Below are positions 7,165 to 9,159 of a DNA stretch of 9,159 nucleotides, in pieces; the first letter of the stretch is position 1; every line of letters starts with the position of its first letter. Source of the DNA: an uncultured euryarchaeote. GTDB taxonomy: Archaea > Thermoplasmatota > Poseidoniia > Poseidoniales > Thalassarchaeaceae. Position numbers and translations under genes: made by a program. The stretch lies in NCBI GenBank assembly GCA_937876055.1, contig CALEIW010000214.1, positions 1 to 9,159 of the forward strand, read 5' to 3'. The notes beneath the pieces were generated by a model, which had not been told where the DNA came from, made no database searches, and saw only the letters and a program-made list of their open reading frames with translations.

Positions 7165-7194
7165 AATGACGAAGGAAATTTGTCCAACGTCATT
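7165..7194. promoter_or_regulatory. 30-bp imperfect dyad upstream of smc, candidate operator
   Basis: AATGACG (7165-7171) and CGTCATT (7188-7194) are perfect inverted repeats. Inside them GGA (7174-7176) and TCC (7183-7185) continue the symmetry, so the 12-base arms match at 10 of 12 positions. The centre holds AAATTT at 7176-7181, about 25 bases before the smc ATG. It could be an operator covering a promoter for a nearly leaderless smc transcript, or a hairpin in the smc leader just before its ribosome binding site. Symmetry is seen directly; the role and the binding protein are unknown. Confidence 0.45.
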
Positions 7195-7249
7195 CTCGCC
7201 CTGCCCCCTTCCAAGACTATGAAGGTTGAGGCATCACAGCGTTTTGGAG

Positions 7250-7265
7250 AGTGTTTGCAGACACT
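7250..7265. promoter_or_regulatory. 16-bp palindrome upstream of nadB, candidate operator
   Basis: AGTGTTTGCAGACACT matches its own reverse complement at 14 of 16 positions, with a central TGCA. It ends 67 bases before the likely nadB start and directly abuts an AT-rich stretch (7265-7276) that is a possible TATA region for nadB. A repressor here could block promoter access. No known NAD-responsive motif is recognised, and the site could equally serve the divergent smc promoter or be chance. Confidence 0.3.
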
Positions 7266-7321
7266 ATTTCGAATAACCGAAGAGTGGCTGAAGGATGGTT
7301 ATCTTCAATGCAGGTTAGTAT

Positions 7322-7326
7322 GAGGA
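7322..7326 (+). promoter_or_regulatory. Ribosome binding site deciding the nadB start
   Basis: GAGGA directly touches the ATG at 7327, which is too close to use, but is six bases before the in-frame ATG at 7333. This spacing favours 7333. The codon at 7321-7323 is an in-frame stop (TGA), so no longer form is possible. Confidence 0.55.
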
Positions 7327-7332
7327 ATGCAC

Positions 7333-8964
7333 ATGGCAGGGGATACTTCCAATCGAGACCTGCCGCCGGTCGATGTCGCGGTTATCGGCTCGGGTATCGC
7401 TGGGCTGTTTCTTGGCTTGCGATGTTTTCGAGCCGGACTCTCCGTTGCAATCGTCACAAAAAAGAGTCTCTCGACATCTTCTACCAACTGGGCTCAAGGA
7501 GGAATTGCCGGAGTTCTTGATGTCGATAATGAAGCGTCTTTGGAGGCTCATGTGCGGGACACTCTAGCTTCCGGAGGAGGTTTGTGTGACGAGGCGGTTG
7601 TTCGTTCGGTCGTGTACGATGCCGCAGATCGGATTCGTGATTTGGTCGAACATGGAGTGCAATTCGATTTGAGTAAAGATGGCATATATGACCTGACCAA
7701 AGAAGGTGGACACTCCGAGAGCAGGATTCTACATTCTCGCGATCGAACCGGAGCTGAAATCGAGCGGGCCTTAACTGAAGGAGCGGCGAATGAGTACGAA
7801 TCCGGACTACGGATTCTAGAAGATTGGATGGTTCTAGATCTAGTTCGACGGGATTTAGATAAGCCGGAAAAAGGAGTCGCGGGTTTGTGGTGTTTAGCCC
7901 CTGATGGCAAGGTCTACACACTGGCATCACGATGCGTTGTATTGGCATCTGGAGGAGCAGGTATGCTACATCTAGCTACTACAAATCCATCGGTTTCCAC
8001 AGGTGACGGAGTTGCTATGGCGCATAGATTAGGCGCTGATATTTGCGATATGGAATTCATTCAATTTCATCCAACCGCATTAGCTGTCGATTCACAACAT
8101 CCATTTTTGATAACGGAAGCAATGAGAGGACACGGGGCGATTTTGATGACCCGTTCCGAATACCAAAAATGGAAGGAGGTTGGCGGCTCTCCTGATGATT
8201 TATCTTACATGAAAAGATATTCTGAAAAAGGATCACTGGACACTAGAGATGTCGTAGCAAGAGCCACTGATAGAGAATTGAAACGAAGTGGAGATTCTCA
8301 TGTGCTATTGGTAACAGAACACCTAGATGTTCAGGAAATCCGCGAAGAGTTTCCAACGATTGCAAATAAGTTGGCTGAATATGGAATCGATTTAGGGCCT
8401 GATCCGATTCCTGTACGCCCTGCCGCTCACTATCTTGTTGGAGGGATTAAGGTCGACCAGAAAGGCAGGGCAATGCATGATGGTCAACTTCTACCTGGGT
8501 TATACTGTGTCGGAGAAGTTGCTAGAACCGGACTTCATGGCGCTAACCGCCTCGCTTCGAATTCCCTACTAGAGGCGGTAGTATACTCTGAGAGAGCGGC
8601 TACTGAAATTATTTCGAGAGCAGAAGATGGATTGCTTCCGGATATCGGTGAAGACATCCTTTACTGGAGAGGCGAAGAACTTGAGGAATTAGCAGACCAC
8701 GGCACTCTCGAAAGTGATTTATTGTCGCTTAGAACGATGATGACAAACGATGTTGGTTTGGTAAAGAGTGATTCTCGTTTAGAAAGTGCCAGAGAGAAGA
8801 TTGCGAAAATCAGAGCAGATGTAGTTCCTGTCTGGCATGCGACTAAACCTACTCAGGCTATGGTAGAATTACGAAATCTGATAATTTGTGCTGAACTGGT
8901 TATCGAAGCCTCGATTGCTAGAAGAGAAAACGTAGGACTCCACTACAATATCGATTGTGAGTAA
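7333..8964 (+). CDS. nadB: L-aspartate oxidase
   Basis: FAD enzyme that oxidises L-aspartate to iminoaspartate, using oxygen or fumarate, which quinolinate synthase NadA then uses for de novo NAD. The protein is 543 residues from the ATG at 7333, or 545 from 7327 (numbering below uses 7327), close to the 540 of Escherichia coli NadB. The FAD-binding G-S-G-I-A-G is at 21-26, S-T-N-W-A-Q-G-G at 52-59, and M-E-F-I-Q-F-H-P-T at 242-250. E-A-M-R-G-H-G is at 264-270, R-D-V-V-A-R-A at 307-313 with the catalytic-type Arg307, and P-A-A-H-Y-L-V-G-G at 365-373 with His368. The C-terminal FAD segment H-G-A-N-R-L-A-S-N-S-L-L-E is at 404-416. The R-D-V-V-A-R-A and P-A-A-H-Y motifs favour NadB over succinate dehydrogenase or fumarate reductase flavoproteins. 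It is divergent from smc and meets convergent panE with zero spacing. NadA and NadC are not in the window. Confidence 0.95.
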   Translation: MAGDTSNRDLPPVDVAVIGSGIAGLFLGLRCFRAGLSVAIVTKKSLSTSSTNWAQGGIAGVLDVDNEASLEAHVRDTLASGGGLCDEAVVRSVVYDAADRIRDLVEHGVQFDLSKDGIYDLTKEGGHSESRILHSRDRTGAEIERALTEGAANEYESGLRILEDWMVLDLVRRDLDKPEKGVAGLWCLAPDGKVYTLASRCVVLASGGAGMLHLATTNPSVSTGDGVAMAHRLGADICDMEFIQFHPTALAVDSQHPFLITEAMRGHGAILMTRSEYQKWKEVGGSPDDLSYMKRYSEKGSLDTRDVVARATDRELKRSGDSHVLLVTEHLDVQEIREEFPTIANKLAEYGIDLGPDPIPVRPAAHYLVGGIKVDQKGRAMHDGQLLPGLYCVGEVARTGLHGANRLASNSLLEAVVYSERAATEIISRAEDGLLPDIGEDILYWRGEELEELADHGTLESDLLSLRTMMTNDVGLVKSDSRLESAREKIAKIRADVVPVWHATKPTQAMVELRNLIICAELVIEASIARRENVGLHYNIDCE

Positions 8965-9159
8965 TCAGGAAAATTCGCCAGACCTTTCGATGCCTTTGAC
9001 CAATGCATGTAGAGATTGATTTGCGGGAGTGGGAATTCCAAGAGACTCTCCTCTTTCTACAACAGCGCCACAAAGAGAATCGATTTCTGTGGCGCGTCCA
9101 GCCATCACATCTTGTAACATCGAGCAGCGATTTTCGGAAGTTGTCTCAACCACCTTTCG
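8965..9159 (-). CDS. panE: 2-dehydropantoate 2-reductase, C-terminal fragment
   Basis: Ketopantoate reductase makes pantoate from 2-dehydropantoate with NADPH, an early step of CoA synthesis. Only the last 64 residues are inside the window; the frame stays open to 9159, so the 5' part lies beyond the edge and the GTG at 9151-9153 is an internal Val, not a start. The segment carries the family's C-terminal signature: S-M-L-Q-D, then A-G-R-A-T-E-I-D, then G-A-V-V, and L-G-I-P-T-P-A-N. The Ser and the Glu of T-E-I-D correspond to Ser244 and Glu256, substrate-binding and catalytic residues of the E. coli enzyme. The NADPH-binding domain cannot be checked. Other ApbA/PanE family members share this end, so the exact substrate is likely rather than certain. 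Its TGA abuts the nadB TAA. Confidence 0.82.
   Translation of the reverse strand, partial: RKVVETTSENRCSMLQDVMAGRATEIDSLCGAVVERGESLGIPTPANQSLHALVKGIERSGEFS

Noticed and set aside
7481..7948. Minus-strand open frame of 155 codons opposite nadB
   Set aside because: The NadB motifs on the plus strand are intact throughout; the antisense product has no recognisable domain.
8953..8966. GATT/AATC hairpin at the nadB/panE junction as a terminator
   Set aside because: The stem is only 4 bp, AT-rich and not followed by a T-tract on either strand.
9151..9153. GTG as the start of a small 62-residue protein
   Set aside because: The frame is open to the window edge and the segment is the C-terminal end of a ketopantoate reductase, so this is an internal Val codon.
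299..9159. Functional link between condensin genes and the flanking mvaA, nadB and panE genes
   Set aside because: They are on opposite strands as convergent or divergent neighbours, with no operon sharing; adjacency in a compact genome explains the arrangement.

Overview
The window looks like a chromosomal segment from an archaeon of the Thermoplasmatota side of the Euryarchaeota; my best guess is Marine Group II (Poseidoniales) or a close relative. Three points support this. The HMG-CoA reductase is of the class II (Pseudomonas mevalonii-like) type, which is known from Thermoplasmatales and Archaeoglobus among archaea. The SMC protein has archaeal-style head motifs (N-S-G-D-A-I-Q-F-V-L-G after the P-loop, and F-Y-Y-F-D-E at Walker B). 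Genes are tightly packed with overlapping starts and stops and have Shine-Dalgarno sites. The lineage is inferred from family features, not proven by a search.

Layout. Positions 1-298 are an AT-rich intergenic region. It holds a 45-bp dyad built from four TAACGC-type half-sites with 11-bp spacing, a hairpin with a T6 tract that shares one of those half-sites, and a small GNRA-capped hairpin just before the next gene. Positions 299-1594 (+) encode class II HMG-CoA reductase, the committed step of the mevalonate route to archaeal lipids. Positions 1595-7153 (-) are a three-gene condensin operon read as smc, scpA, scpB, joined by a 4-bp and an 8-bp overlap. Positions 7154-7326 are a divergent intergenic region with two dyad elements that could be operators. 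Positions 7333-8964 (+) encode L-aspartate oxidase NadB, the first step of de novo NAD synthesis. Positions 8965-9159 (-) are the C-terminal end of a ketopantoate reductase (PanE), cut by the window edge; it acts in CoA synthesis.

The central unit is the SMC-ScpA-ScpB complex, which compacts and segregates the chromosome: SMC supplies the ATPase and coiled-coil arms, ScpA is the kleisin that bridges the heads, and ScpB binds ScpA. The flanking metabolic genes are housekeeping genes (isoprenoid, NAD and CoA synthesis) with no evident link to condensin beyond shared intergenic space.

Both convergent gene pairs meet with zero spacing (TAA directly followed by the reverse complement of TGA) and share the same nine bases across the junction. 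I see no mobile element, CRISPR array, rRNA or tRNA. Coding content is ordinary. The most unusual signals are the promoter-region repeat structure at 73-138, the dyads between smc and nadB, and the long acidic C-terminal tail of SMC.
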